64,000 bases of DNA from Leminorella grimontii ATCC 33999 = DSM 5078 (GCF_000439085.1 NZ_AUUA01000003.1:310001-374000); one strand, 5' to 3'. Positions 8,191-16,439 are shown, counted from the stretch's first letter. Numbers and translations: made by a program. The notes: generated from the sequence alone by a model not told the origin.

Positions 8191-8643
8191 TCATTTTTCG
8201 ACATAACAATAAAACAAAGGCGTTGCAACAAAGCTAATTATGTAGCTATCACTGCTGTTTTTCTTGATATTGAAGTTCAATGATTCGTTTTGCTTAAGAA
8301 AAAAACGCGGAAAATGATTAATTAGCACTTCATCAGAAGCATTATCGAGAGGAAGCCGATAAACGCGGCGGTTAGTCAAACGATACTCATTATTATGCGC
8401 GATATAATCAAAACTTATCTGCCTACTGATAACGCTCTTCGCTCCATTATCACTGGACTCACCGTTGATCGTAAGAACGCCTTCATTATCATCATGAAAA
8501 ATAAAACGATAATAAGCAGAAATTTTAAAGTTCCCATGAACAAGCGTATGTCGAGAGAGGCAGCTAATGCTTTCAGCACCGTAAGAACTTACGGTAAAAA
8601 ATAGAGATACAGTTATTAACAATTGGATAATAATTTTTTTCAT
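8191..8643 (-). CDS. FidL-like exported or membrane-anchored protein
   Basis: A 150-residue protein with an N-terminal hydrophobic segment (MKKIIIQLLITVSLFFTVSS) that may be a signal peptide or anchor. The rest looks like the FidL-like family: an early cysteine (SISC), a GVLTINGESS stretch, R/Y-rich strands and a final FYCYVEK with a conserved cysteine. FidL-like proteins accompany membrane-bound winged-helix regulators such as MarT of Salmonella, and a CadC-like regulator is indeed divergently encoded 745 bp away. Family assignment is from memory of the pattern and is moderate. The ATG at 8643 is preferred over an upstream GTG; no clear ribosome binding site. Confidence 0.6.
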   Translation of the reverse strand: MKKIIIQLLITVSLFFTVSSYGAESISCLSRHTLVHGNFKISAYYRFIFHDDNEGVLTINGESSDNGAKSVISRQISFDYIAHNNEYRLTNRRVYRLPLDNASDEVLINHFPRFFLKQNESLNFNIKKNSSDSYIISFVATPLFYCYVEK

Positions 8644-8655
8644 TTTTAAAATCAC

Positions 8656-9387
8656 AGTAAGTGACCACCAAATATACTATCGTTAAGGTCCTATGGAACT
8701 AAAGATCCCTAACAGGTAGCCGTATGAAAGTGAAAAATGAGACTGCACATCATCCATGGAAGAAATAACTCGTTTTAAAAGAAGTAGCTTTCACACGCAT
8801 ACCACTAAGAAATCTATTTTTATTTAAATAATAAGCACGTTTACTACACCCTCCCCCATCAAAAATGAACAAACATCAAAAGGATATAGTTTCAAAAAAA
8901 AACAATTCAACCTTAAAGAGGAAATCACAAATAAAAACCACAAATTGATAGTAATGCAGCCACAATGTTACTCAAACACCATTACCGCCTTAAAATGATT
9001 CTATTCGTAACAAAATATTTATATATCATCATAGGTAATTGGATGAAATTTTTTTCAAAACTTTAATTATTTTCATGTTAACAAAATAGCATCGCTATCG
9101 ATAAATTATTTTTAAAACAAACAAAAACAACAATAAAATCATATATATAAATTACAAATCAAAAGCTAACGTCATTGCCAATTAACCAATTTACTTTCTA
9201 TAACCAATAATTAGGAATAGAAGCAAATAAAACACAAGCAACTATAGCAATCATCTCACATAATAGGTGATTTTACCCTGCCGGCTTTTCCATGCTTATT
9301 TACCACCAATTATTAAAATAAATCATTCTATTTATAAAAGCATAGTGATAGTATTCAATAAATAAAAAACTGCCATAAGGTAAACAT
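8656..9387. other. AT-rich divergent intergenic region
   Basis: About 730 bp, very AT-rich, between the FidL-like gene and the CadC-like gene. I see no open frame of useful length and no convincing terminator. The composition is of the kind bound by H-NS-type silencers, and it should contain the promoters of both flanking genes. Confidence 0.5.
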
Positions 9388-10197
9388 ATGAAAGAATTCA
9401 TTATTGATAAGGAAATAATTTTCACACCACACGACAGGCTACTGCGCTCTATTAAGACAACAAAAAAAACACACATCCATAACAACAGCGCCCGTTGCCT
9501 GGAGCTGCTATTAGAAAAACATGGCCAAATCGTATTACAATCTGAATTAATGATTGTAGGCTGGGGTGAAGATGCACTAAAAACAATAACAAATGCAACC
9601 TATTATCAATGTTTTGTTAATCTGAGAAAGAGCCTTAAAGGCCTGGGGTATAATAAAGAGCTAATTGTTACCATAAGGCAAAAAGGGATCCGTATCCCTC
9701 AATATATAGATATTGAAACAAAAACAGCCATAAACTCAGAGCTAATAGGGGAGGAAAAAGAAGAAAACCCTAACGCAGAAGCCTTTGACAAAGAAGAATT
9801 AACCGTACTCGATAAAACCAAAGGCAGCAATGAATTAGCTATAAAAAAGGCCCAATTTTCTTTTAAGAAAAGAGCAGCCCTCTTCTCTATAGCTGCTTTA
9901 CTGATAGCCTATCCGCTTTACCACTCTTATGAGTCCACTCATAAAAACAAACCGCTAATAGGCGGATTTAGCAACGTAAAAGAATATCCCCCCTGCTTCT
10001 ACTTTAACAAAAATAATAAAGATAATGCCTTTGCTTATGACTTCGCTATAGAAAACCATTATTCTTGCAAAGGTAATAGCGAATATTATATTTCATATTT
10101 TTCCACAGCGCCAAGAATCTCTATTTTCTCATGTAACGCCAAAAACAAAATAGAGTGTGACTCAACAACTTATATTATCGAAAAAGCAAAGGGATGA
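9388..10197 (+). CDS. CadC/ToxR-like membrane-bound winged-helix regulator
   Basis: A 269-residue one-component regulator. Residues 1-105 are an OmpR/PhoB-type winged helix (ARCLELLLEKHGQIVLQSEL, then LRKSLKGLG and the wing TIRQKGIRIP). An acidic linker follows, then a single membrane helix at about 163-179 (ALFSIAALLIAYPLYHS) and a periplasmic domain of about 85 residues with four cysteines (203, 227, 249, 257) that could form disulfides. This is the CadC/ToxR/MarT layout: the periplasmic part senses a signal and the cytoplasmic part binds DNA. AAGG lies 10 nt before the ATG. The likely partner is the FidL-like gene at 8191-8643. The target genes are unknown. The coding sequence is AT-rich, unlike the housekeeping blocks, suggesting transfer. 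Confidence 0.85.
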   Translation: MKEFIIDKEIIFTPHDRLLRSIKTTKKTHIHNNSARCLELLLEKHGQIVLQSELMIVGWGEDALKTITNATYYQCFVNLRKSLKGLGYNKELIVTIRQKGIRIPQYIDIETKTAINSELIGEEKEENPNAEAFDKEELTVLDKTKGSNELAIKKAQFSFKKRAALFSIAALLIAYPLYHSYESTHKNKPLIGGFSNVKEYPPCFYFNKNNKDNAFAYDFAIENHYSCKGNSEYYISYFSTAPRISIFSCNAKNKIECDSTTYIIEKAKG

Positions 10198-10222
10198 ACC
10201 GATGTCAACACTCTAATTCACT

Positions 10223-10393
10223 TTAGCTATAACTTTTGAATTTACACCCAGGATATATATATTCACCTTGGAAAGTTATACCACAAGTTAAACATCTATA
10301 ACGTCTTAGTTTCGCTCTACTATAGCCGTGCTTACGGACATTCCGGCTTGTACAATATGGACAATGGGGCCTTTTCTCAATGATAGCATTCAT
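10223..10393 (-). CDS. Small InsA-like zinc-ribbon protein A
   Basis: A 56-residue reading frame with a zinc ribbon: CPYC at residues 11-14 and CLTC at 34-37, with NVRKHG between and the IS1 InsA-like ending TFQGEYIY. It resembles the N-terminal domain of IS1 InsA and two other proteins in this window (11191-11451 and 42888-43217), which share the RKHG...C..C..TFQ..Y pattern. There is no catalytic InsB part and no visible insertion-sequence ends. GGTGGA lies a few nt before the ATG. It is either a remnant of an insertion sequence or a small DNA-binding protein. Confidence 0.6.
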   Translation of the reverse strand: MNAIIEKRPHCPYCTSRNVRKHGYSRAKLRRYRCLTCGITFQGEYIYPGCKFKSYS

Positions 10394-11190
10394 ACTTATC
10401 CACCCAATTAAAAAGTAAAAACATGATATGTGGCTTGAAATAGGCTATGGCATTAAGGAAGAATAACATTTATACCTCTCCCGATATTATTAGTTAACTT
10501 TAAATATAAAACCATAGAACCCTCTCAAAAAACACACTTCTTAGATACTACTTTAATGAATTAGCATACAATTACATTAGCGATTTATAAAAAACAATAA
10601 AAACAACAATTAAATCAATGCAATAAATAATAAATAAAAACAAAAATCAGATATCCTAGGCCATCTGATTCAAGCACGATAACTAGAAATAAAACTATAT
10701 ATGCTATGACTGCTCCCCCTCAACTCAATAAGTCAACAAATCATAGCCTGCTATGGCTTACGCCCTACACGTCATTAATAAAAATTCAACACATTGCCCC
10801 ATTAGATGCAACAGACCTAAAAAATAATAATAGTCGAATGGGTATGAATATCAGATATCAAATAGAATAAGGACCAATACTCTAAATAAGCAGCACCGCC
10901 ATTTTATAATATAAAAAACGACATATGAGCCATATAAATAACACAGTGCCGACTATCATGCTTATGTCGCATTACGCATTTGTAAATAGAGGAAAACGTT
11001 GGCAGATATACGGTAGGTTCAACCGCGATAAAAAATGGATTAAACAGAAACGTTTTCCATTCATCCTAAATAAGAAAATAGCCGCCTAGAGCGGCAGCTT
11101 AAAGCCCCCCGAGGGAAAGCTCAACCAATTCCCGCCATTTTATTCTGACCCGGCTCAAGGATAGCCAGCCTTCCCCCATCACCGAAAAGA
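10394..11190. other. AT-rich intergenic region with possible short ORFs
   Basis: About 800 bp without a convincing gene. Two 54-codon plus-strand frames exist (10706-10870 and 10925-11089), both without a ribosome binding site. The second encodes a basic stretch (GKRWQIYGRFNRDKKWIKQK) and is followed by a GCCGC / GCGGC hairpin at 11081-11095. A leftward terminator lies at 10636-10670. On the minus strand a 25-residue hydrophobic peptide starting near 10960 is also possible. None is called as a gene. Confidence 0.4.
10636..10670 (-). terminator. Leftward terminator-like hairpin
   Basis: Perfect 8-bp inverted repeat AATCAGAT / ATCTGATT with a 10-nt loop; read on the minus strand it is followed by TTTGTTTTT. 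No annotated minus-strand gene lies directly upstream of it, so it points to an unrecognised transcript starting to its right. Confidence 0.55.
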
Positions 11191-11451
11191 TTATTCAGCT
11201 GATTCGGGAGAAAGGTGCGGCGATGTTTTAGGCTCGCCTACGGGCGGCTTCACCGGCCACTTAATGAGGCTCACCGCATGGTTATAGCCATTCCCAGTCA
11301 CCTTACATTCACTACCGGAATAAATATAACGAGACTGGAAGGTCTTTTTACACGAAGTGCAAAAAAAGCGTTCGATGTGCGCTTTGGATTGCCCATGTTT
11401 ACGCACAAAGCGCCGATCTCCACAAAAATAACAGCAAGGATTTACTGCCAT
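11191..11451 (-). CDS. InsA-like zinc-ribbon protein B
   Basis: An 86-residue protein whose first 45 residues form a zinc ribbon (CYFC at 7-10, CTSC at 31-34) with VRKHG and KTFQSRYIY, as in IS1 InsA and the two other zinc-ribbon proteins of this window. The C-terminal half (KWPVKPPVGEPKTSPHLSPE) is unlike InsA and looks disordered. AAGGG lies 6 nt before the ATG, which supports real translation. No insertion-sequence inverted repeats or InsB partner are visible nearby. It is transcribed away from the LysR gene. Confidence 0.65.
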   Translation of the reverse strand: MAVNPCCYFCGDRRFVRKHGQSKAHIERFFCTSCKKTFQSRYIYSGSECKVTGNGYNHAVSLIKWPVKPPVGEPKTSPHLSPESAE

Positions 11452-11735
11452 GATTTACCCTTTTATATATCTTTCTACACATCCAGCACGCAATCAAGAA
11501 TGCAATTAATCGCGTCTACATATTCCCAATGAAATCTCGAAACTGCATTTTATTCTCAGCGTCGCCTGCTGGATTATTATCTTCAACGATGAAAACGATC
11601 CCGACTATTGAAGATGACTTTCTACTCCGACTCAATCGAATCAAAAAGAGAGTGTTCCTCTAAAATTTGGATGAACCGCCCTCTGCTATCCTTATATACT
11701 TACGTCAAACGCATCCGGACTACCGCGAGCCACCT

Positions 11736-12635
11736 ATGAATGAGAGCTTTGACTATAATTTAATCAAATACTTAGTCGCTATTGTAGACACCCGCAGCAT
11801 GGTCAAGGCTTCAGAAGTGTTGGATACCGCGCCTGCGGCGGTCAGCTACGCCGTATCGAAGTTAAGAAAGCACTACAACGACCCGCTGTTTATCAGGTCA
11901 AGAGACGGCGTCAAGCCGACGACTCTGGCGATGAATCTGTATGAGGTTTTCAACCCGATAAACAAGTCGATTCATGAGAAAATTGTCACGCAGCCCGGCA
12001 CCGTTGCGCCATTATTCAACTGCCCTCTGATAAAAATAAGAACCAACTCAATTGTGGAATATTGGTTAACTCATCATGCGATGAAAAACCACATCGTTCC
12101 GGATAAATGCATTTTTGAGTTTGCCAAATACTCAAGCAGCCTGGATGAACGAATAAACTCGCTGCGCACTCAGGAAATTGACATCGACATAGGCACCTCG
12201 ATGCCTGCGGACAGGAACATTGTCAGCACGCCGCTGTTCAAGTTTGATCTGACGTTAATCTGCCGTGTCGACCATCCACGAATAAATGACACGATCTCAC
12301 TGGAGCAGTTTTCTAAGGAAAGCTATGTCAGCAGAGCCTTTCAGGAGAATGCAAACCTGATCTCGGGAATGGAAGACGTGCTGGACGCCAGAATCACCCC
12401 GCCTTGGATAAAAAGCGAATCGTTTATTAATCTTATCCTGAATATTATTGATAACGACCTGCTCATGTTTTTCCCCAAGTTCTTTGCTCCTCTCATTACA
12501 AAAAGCTTTCCGCTAAAAGAGGTCCACTGCGACTTTATCAAAAAGAAAGATCTCTATTTCTATGCCTATATGCATAAGAAAAGAGGTAAAGAATCTGTTA
12601 TGTCCGACATACTGGACTTAATAAGAGAGAAATAG
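11736..12635 (+). CDS. LysR-type transcriptional regulator
   Basis: A 299-residue LysR-family regulator. The N-terminal winged helix-turn-helix is clear: LIKYLVAIVDTRSMVKASEV, then AAVSYAVSKLRKHYNDPLF and RSRDGVKPTT (residues about 8-66), and an effector-binding domain fills the rest. The pattern NDPLFIRS.DGVKPT is typical of the LeuO/YbdO-like branch. The start at 11736 gives the usual 7 residues before the first helix; an upstream in-frame ATG at 11667 would add 23 residues without family support. It is an isolated gene, so its target and effector cannot be inferred. It is flanked on the left by a divergent zinc-ribbon gene. Confidence 0.88.
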   Translation: MNESFDYNLIKYLVAIVDTRSMVKASEVLDTAPAAVSYAVSKLRKHYNDPLFIRSRDGVKPTTLAMNLYEVFNPINKSIHEKIVTQPGTVAPLFNCPLIKIRTNSIVEYWLTHHAMKNHIVPDKCIFEFAKYSSSLDERINSLRTQEIDIDIGTSMPADRNIVSTPLFKFDLTLICRVDHPRINDTISLEQFSKESYVSRAFQENANLISGMEDVLDARITPPWIKSESFINLILNIIDNDLLMFFPKFFAPLITKSFPLKEVHCDFIKKKDLYFYAYMHKKRGKESVMSDILDLIREK

Positions 12636-12750
12636 TCATTCCCAACGCAAAGCAAGCTTCGCTTTTATCTAAAGAAAGTAGCCCGCGGCATAAACCCTCG
12701 GTATAGTATTTCCACATCAATATCTCCCACCTCAACGAGAAGGAATTTCA

Positions 12751-13323
12751 ATGAAACTCAAGAAAACGGCCATTGCGGCCCTGCTTTCCCTCACCGCGAT
12801 TGGGTTCGGCGTAACCGCCGCGCCGCACGACCACGCCGCCATGGGGCTCGGACAGCCGGCCCAGACCGAAGCGCCTGCGCCGTCTTCAGACGCCCAGCCG
12901 ATGCCGGGCGGCCACGGTATGCACGGCCAACAGGGCGGAATGATGTGCGGCGGCAAGGGCATGATGGGCGGTCACCAGGGTATGATGGCGAACCTGACGC
13001 CGGAACAGCAGGCGCTGCTGAAAAAGGCCCACGACGACTTCCGCACCGCCACCGCGCCGCTGCGCCAAAAGCTCACCTCCAAGGGCTACGAATACAAAGC
13101 CGCGCTGACCGCCGTCCCGCTGGACGAGCAGAAGCTGCTGGCGGTAAGTAAGGAAATCAGCGCCGTTCGCGCCGAGATCGAACAGCAGCGCGTTAATATG
13201 GACATCCTGCTGGCTAAGGCCGGTATTCCTATGATGGAGCACGGTATGCCGGGTGGAATGGGCATGGGCGGCATGGGAATGGGCATGCACGGCGATATGG
13301 GTAAGAAGGGCTGCTGTCGTTGA
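12751..13323 (+). CDS. ZraP-like periplasmic metal-binding protein
   Basis: A 190-residue exported protein: signal peptide at about 1-23 (ending GVTAA), a His/Met/Gly-rich segment (about 24-75), a helical ZraP/CpxP-type core (NLTPEQQALLKKAHDDFRTA onward, about 76-150), and a second Met/Gly/His-rich tail ending KKGCCR. ZraP is a zinc-binding periplasmic chaperone of the Zra envelope stress system; here the metal-binding regions are larger than in E. coli ZraP, and the paired terminal cysteines are unusual. No zraSR-type two-component genes are in the window. Ribosome binding site GAGAAGGA. A bidirectional terminator follows. Confidence 0.85.
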   Translation: MKLKKTAIAALLSLTAIGFGVTAAPHDHAAMGLGQPAQTEAPAPSSDAQPMPGGHGMHGQQGGMMCGGKGMMGGHQGMMANLTPEQQALLKKAHDDFRTATAPLRQKLTSKGYEYKAALTAVPLDEQKLLAVSKEISAVRAEIEQQRVNMDILLAKAGIPMMEHGMPGGMGMGGMGMGMHGDMGKKGCCR

Positions 13324-13351
13324 TGGTTGGCCGCTGTGTGTAGATGATAGT

Positions 13352-13386
13352 AAAAAGCCGCAGCTTACTAATTTGTTGCGGCTTTT
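13352..13386. terminator. Bidirectional terminator between convergent genes
   Basis: Stem GCCGCA / TGCGGC with a 14-nt loop, preceded by AAAAA and followed by TTTT, so it can serve both the ZraP-like gene and the convergent gene at 13420-14034. Confidence 0.8.
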
Positions 13387-13419
13387 CCATTTTTCTAAAC
13401 GGCGGCTTATGCGCAAGCC

Positions 13420-14034
13420 TTATGTGCGGCCAGAGGAGATATGCTTTTCATATTCCGCTTCGGCCCACTCTATATTGGCAAAGACCAGATCGTCATAATA
13501 TTCATTAAAATCAAGCAATATATCCTTGAACCTTTCATTTGATTTAAGATTTACGATGGTTCGCAGACATGCCAATGCAAAATCAGTTTCCCCAAGCCGA
13601 AAAAGTATATCTTCCGTCGCTATTTCTTCGAACGCCATGACGTCTTGGGATTTGACTATTTGGTACAGCCTGTCTTCAAACAGCGCCATAGACTTATCAA
13701 CTTGCCCGTCGTGAAACAGGCTTATTGCGCCACCCCAGTGTTTATCAAGCTTGTTAAAGTCTAATTTCCCATTTTCATCTAATAGGTTATCGCCAAGCAG
13801 CGAGTAGGTTTCCGCAAGCCGGCCTTTTTGCGACCATTCGAAGCTAACGTTATTTTTCGTTAAATACTCGGCGGCAGCCGTCAAACGGCCGTACTTGAGC
13901 TTTAGGTAATCCGTCCGTCCCAATTCTTTCTCTAAGGCAGCGGCATTATCGCGCCACCATTGGTGCCACCAAATATCGCTCTTTCCCTCAATAATCTCTT
14001 TAAGCGTTTGCATTTTTTCACACGACATGGGCAT
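13420..14034 (-). CDS. Unknown cytoplasmic protein
   Basis: A 204-residue acidic, mostly helical protein that I do not recognise. Features visible: a tryptophan-rich start (DIWWHQWWRDN), FDGQVDKSMALFEDRLYQIV-like helical pairs in the middle, and no signal peptide or membrane helix. The helix-turn-helix layout and the presence of many small stand-alone genes nearby are compatible with an immunity-type protein, but this is only a guess. The ATG at 14034 is used because a perfect AGGAGG lies 8 nt upstream; a GTG three codons earlier overlaps that site and is rejected. Confidence 0.7.
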   Translation of the reverse strand: MPMSCEKMQTLKEIIEGKSDIWWHQWWRDNAAALEKELGRTDYLKLKYGRLTAAAEYLTKNNVSFEWSQKGRLAETYSLLGDNLLDENGKLDFNKLDKHWGGAISLFHDGQVDKSMALFEDRLYQIVKSQDVMAFEEIATEDILFRLGETDFALACLRTIVNLKSNERFKDILLDFNEYYDDLVFANIEWAEAEYEKHISSGRT

Positions 14035-14159
14035 TGTGGTCACCTCCTGATGCGGACCAACCTTCCTGATTGGCTAAAAGCTGCGTTGAAATAACGCATC
14101 TATACCCTACCCCTGATTGTATCCCGCACCGCCGCCGATGGCGATGCGGGAAATAAACG

Positions 14160-14384
14160 TTAGCGCACGTCCGGCTTAGGGTAACGGGAAGGCCAAATCA
14201 CTTCAGGCGAGACGCCCAATGCCTGGGCTATCAGCCGTTCACCCTTGGGCCAGCGGCGCATAAGCGCATTGGCAAGCGTGGAAGATGCCAGCCCCGCGTC
14301 GCGTGAGACGGCGGCAAGCGAGGTGCCGCGCTTTTTTAGCCCGGCGATAACGTCGGCGGCGTGCCAGTCCTGTTGGCTCATCAT
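14160..14384 (-). CDS. Ner/Nlp-like helix-turn-helix regulator
   Basis: A 74-residue DNA-binding protein of the phage Mu Ner / SfsB (Nlp) family. The whole family signature is visible: DWHAADVIAGLKKRGTSLAA, then RDAGLASSTLANAL (helix-turn-helix) and the hallmark ending GVSPEVIWPSRYP. Ner-type proteins repress phage or stress promoters. The start is one of two adjacent ATG codons (14384 or 14381) that overlap the stop codon of the upstream gene (ATGATGA), so translation is coupled to it. Part of a two-gene operon with 14381-14839, preceded by an unusual hairpin leader. Confidence 0.88.
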   Translation of the reverse strand: MMSQQDWHAADVIAGLKKRGTSLAAVSRDAGLASSTLANALMRRWPKGERLIAQALGVSPEVIWPSRYPKPDVR

Positions 14385-14839
14385 AAGCCCTCGCAGGTAA
14401 ACAGCAGGCCGTCGGCCGTATGCACCCGCAGCCAGCGGGGAGCCTTGAGATCGGCGGCAAAATAGCCCACCAGCCCGAACAGCAGATCGCTCATGGGTTG
14501 TTCTGCCCATGACGGCAGCGCCCTGCCGGTTAGCAGCTGCGCCAGCGTCAGGCAGTAGCCGCACAGCTGTTCTGAATCGGGCTCAAAGCGAGGCGGATTC
14601 ACGGGCGGCTTATCGACAATAAAGCGTTCGACCAGATGTTCAGGGATGGGATCGTTCAGCGTCGCCCGTAGTTGAGAGAGACAGGAGATCAATCTCCCAC
14701 CGAGCGCCAGCCGCAGCGCGAGGTCGTCGCTTTCGGTTAGGGCTTCGACGAACTGCTCGCAGTGGTCAGCCAGGGTGGTGAAGTCCGCGTTGGCGGTGAG
14801 GGGGATGGTGAGTAATGGGTGGGGTTGAACTGTAGTCAT
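14381..14839 (-). CDS. Unknown protein coupled to Ner-like regulator
   Basis: A 152-residue cytoplasmic protein with no domain that I can name; I have the impression that similar proteins precede Ner-like genes in other enterobacteria. It has a helical N-terminal half (ANADFTTLADHCEQFVEALT, RLALGGRLISCLSQLRA) and a proline-rich middle (VDKPPVNPPRFEPDSEQLCG). Its Shine-Dalgarno GGAGG is spaced 7 nt from the ATG but lies inside a 7-bp stem with an upstream CCTCC (see the leader). The stop codon overlaps the start of the Ner-like gene. A second copy of the leader and of the first five codons lies at 16067-16240. Confidence 0.75.
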   Translation of the reverse strand: MTTVQPHPLLTIPLTANADFTTLADHCEQFVEALTESDDLALRLALGGRLISCLSQLRATLNDPIPEHLVERFIVDKPPVNPPRFEPDSEQLCGYCLTLAQLLTGRALPSWAEQPMSDLLFGLVGYFAADLKAPRWLRVHTADGLLFTCEGL

Positions 14840-14995
14840 GGTGCAGCCTCCGGTTGCGATAATTGAGTATCACTAAGATTTGCAGGAGGCTAATCCCGAC
14901 GCCTGATTTTGCGGGCGTAGCGTGACGATATCGTGCGCCTTATTTCATGGCAATGGGATTTGTTTGAAGTGTGGAGATGGCTCGCAAAATATGAC
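14840..14995 (-). promoter_or_regulatory. Leader with sequestered Shine-Dalgarno (copy 1)
   Basis: On the minus strand AGCCTCC (14885-14891) can pair with GGAGGCT (14845-14851), which contains the Shine-Dalgarno of the gene starting at 14839. The region from about 14825 to 14995 is about 70-75% identical by eye to 16067-16240, including the pairing segments, the block TAGCGTGACGATAT and TTTGTTTGAAGTGTG. This fits a translational control element (thermometer, riboswitch-like or protein-bound), but no known class is recognised. Confidence 0.55.
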
Positions 14996-15196
14996 CATAA
15001 GATGGCTCGTTCATCATAGTAAGCTGAAGGGGAGCGTTAGAACCGTATTTTCATTCATATTTCTCCCTAAGTATTATCACTGCCTTTATCTTATGTCACA
15101 GGTGATAGTTATTCACCTGAAGCTCACCTTGAGTCTTGCCTTCTGTTGGCCCATTGTCATACCGGCACAGTTGGCCTCAAGGTGAGCGTCTTCCTT

Positions 15197-15805
15197 TTAA
15201 CAACGCGTTAGAACAATCCTTCGTTGCGCGTAGAGCATTTCTACGGATAGCTGAAACTTATATTCCGCCGCCTTCAGCTTGCGAGATTTAAGCATTTTCA
15301 TTGTGACGCCACTTATTTCCCCTGACTCAATTCGTCTCTTAATTTCACCTGTACTCAGCATGAGCTGCTTCTGCAAAATCGACAGCAGGCTGACCTGAAA
15401 AGGAGGGGAAATTCTGACACTAACCCTAACCCGACTACGGGGAGAGATACTGACAGACCACCGCTCCTGAACGCAAAAATCAGGCCGACCCGATAGCTCT
15501 GCGTTGTTTCGCTTTAGCGTCGCGATATTACAGGCAAAATATTGAACCGTAGCAGCATCGTTCACCATCAACCGGTGATAAAGCTGGTGATCAATTTTGC
15601 TGACGTGCAGGCGTGAGAACAGAGAGATATTCCAAGTGTAATCGCAGTGGATGCATTTATAAATGCTCCACACGTCCAACATTTTCTTTTGAGAGTTAAT
15701 CCGAAATGCCCCTGAAGGCGTGAAGTCCCGTTTAATGTTGCATGAAGGGCAGCGTTTCGTAATGCGCTGATACCCCACGGGCGTGACAGTCCATGTAACT
15801 TTCAT
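15197..15805 (-). CDS. DUF1062 domain protein
   Basis: A 202-residue protein of the DUF1062 family. The N-terminal half carries a zinc-ribbon-like pair, RCPSC (about residue 18) and KCIHC (about 50), around the family signature FRINSQKKMLDVWSIYKC, and a helical C-terminal half includes LSTGEIKRRIESGEI, which resembles a helix-turn-helix. Function unknown; the cysteine pairs suggest metal binding and possibly nucleic-acid binding. AAGG lies 7 nt before the ATG. It sits between the Ner-like operon and a second copy of that operon's leader, so it may have been inserted together with a duplication. Confidence 0.85.
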   Translation of the reverse strand: MKVTWTVTPVGYQRITKRCPSCNIKRDFTPSGAFRINSQKKMLDVWSIYKCIHCDYTWNISLFSRLHVSKIDHQLYHRLMVNDAATVQYFACNIATLKRNNAELSGRPDFCVQERWSVSISPRSRVRVSVRISPPFQVSLLSILQKQLMLSTGEIKRRIESGEISGVTMKMLKSRKLKAAEYKFQLSVEMLYAQRRIVLTRC

Positions 15806-15994
15806 AACGTACCTTTTTTAACCCATACAAAACCGGATCCGTACTGAACGGACCATGAATGTTTATGTATGAAAAATATTTATGAGATATTTTTCGGTGG
15901 GTTAAAAAAAGATTTCCAACGTTACAATCCTATCGATGCTCAAAGAGATAAGTCGAGCCTATCAAAACAGCAATTATCGGGTAAATGAGTTCAA

Positions 15995-16081
15995 TCAATA
16001 TTCATGATGGTTACGGCAGGATCTATTGATCTGAAAAGCTGAGCGCTGTGCATACATTCTGTGGATTTGAACTGTCGTCAT
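15995..16081 (-). pseudogene. Truncated frame after duplicated leader
   Basis: A 28-codon frame that begins MTTVQ exactly like the gene at 14381-14839 and then diverges completely (IHRMYAQRSAF...). The match to copy 1 stops right after the fifth codon, so the leader and start codon were duplicated without the body of the gene, or the body was deleted and replaced. Confidence 0.55.
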
Positions 16082-16240
16082 GGAGGTAGCCTCCGGTTGC
16101 TATAATTAAGTATCATTAAGATTTTCAGGAGGCTAATCCCGCCGCCCAATATCTCAGACGTAGCGTGACGATATATTACGTCTTCTTTTGTAGCAATGGG
16201 GTTTGTTTGAAGTGTGTGTATGACTCGCAGAGTATAACAT
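16082..16240 (-). promoter_or_regulatory. Leader with sequestered Shine-Dalgarno (copy 2)
   Basis: Diverged direct repeat of 14840-14995. The pairing arms AGCCTCC / GGAGGCT are both intact (16128-16134 and 16088-16094 in minus-strand order). In this copy a further CCTCC stands directly before the ATG, so the Shine-Dalgarno can also pair locally (GGAGGCTACCTCC). Confidence 0.5.
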
Positions 16241-16439
16241 CGAATAAGCGATGTTCGTATGTCCCTTCCCCTCAAAGTGATTGATACATTCTATGTATAA
16301 AAGCTGACAATCAAATTAAATAACTATATTTTTCAATTAATTAATCAAGCCTACATCAAAAAAAATAAATTTTATCGAGACATTTTACTGTGTTGATAAT
16401 AATATCAACCTCAATATATAAAATAATGGACTATGCCTA

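Larger units (their letters stand above)
15806..16439. other. Intergenic region holding the second leader copy
   Basis: About 630 bp without a full-length gene. It includes the DUF1062 promoter region, the duplicated leader and truncated frame at 15995-16240, and an AT-rich stretch before the small membrane protein at 16440. Nothing else is supported. Confidence 0.5.

Noticed and set aside
10706-10870. 54-codon plus-strand frame starting MTAPPQLNKST
   Set aside because: No ribosome binding site and no recognisable feature; kept only as part of the intergenic description.
10925-11089. 54-codon basic plus-strand frame (GKRWQIYGRFNRDKK)
   Set aside because: No ribosome binding site; the basic stretch and the following hairpin are suggestive but insufficient.
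11130-11230. Short plus-strand fragment reading LTRLKDSQPSPITEKIIQLI
   Set aside because: Looks like a helical protein remnant but has no start and ends within a few codons; could be chance.
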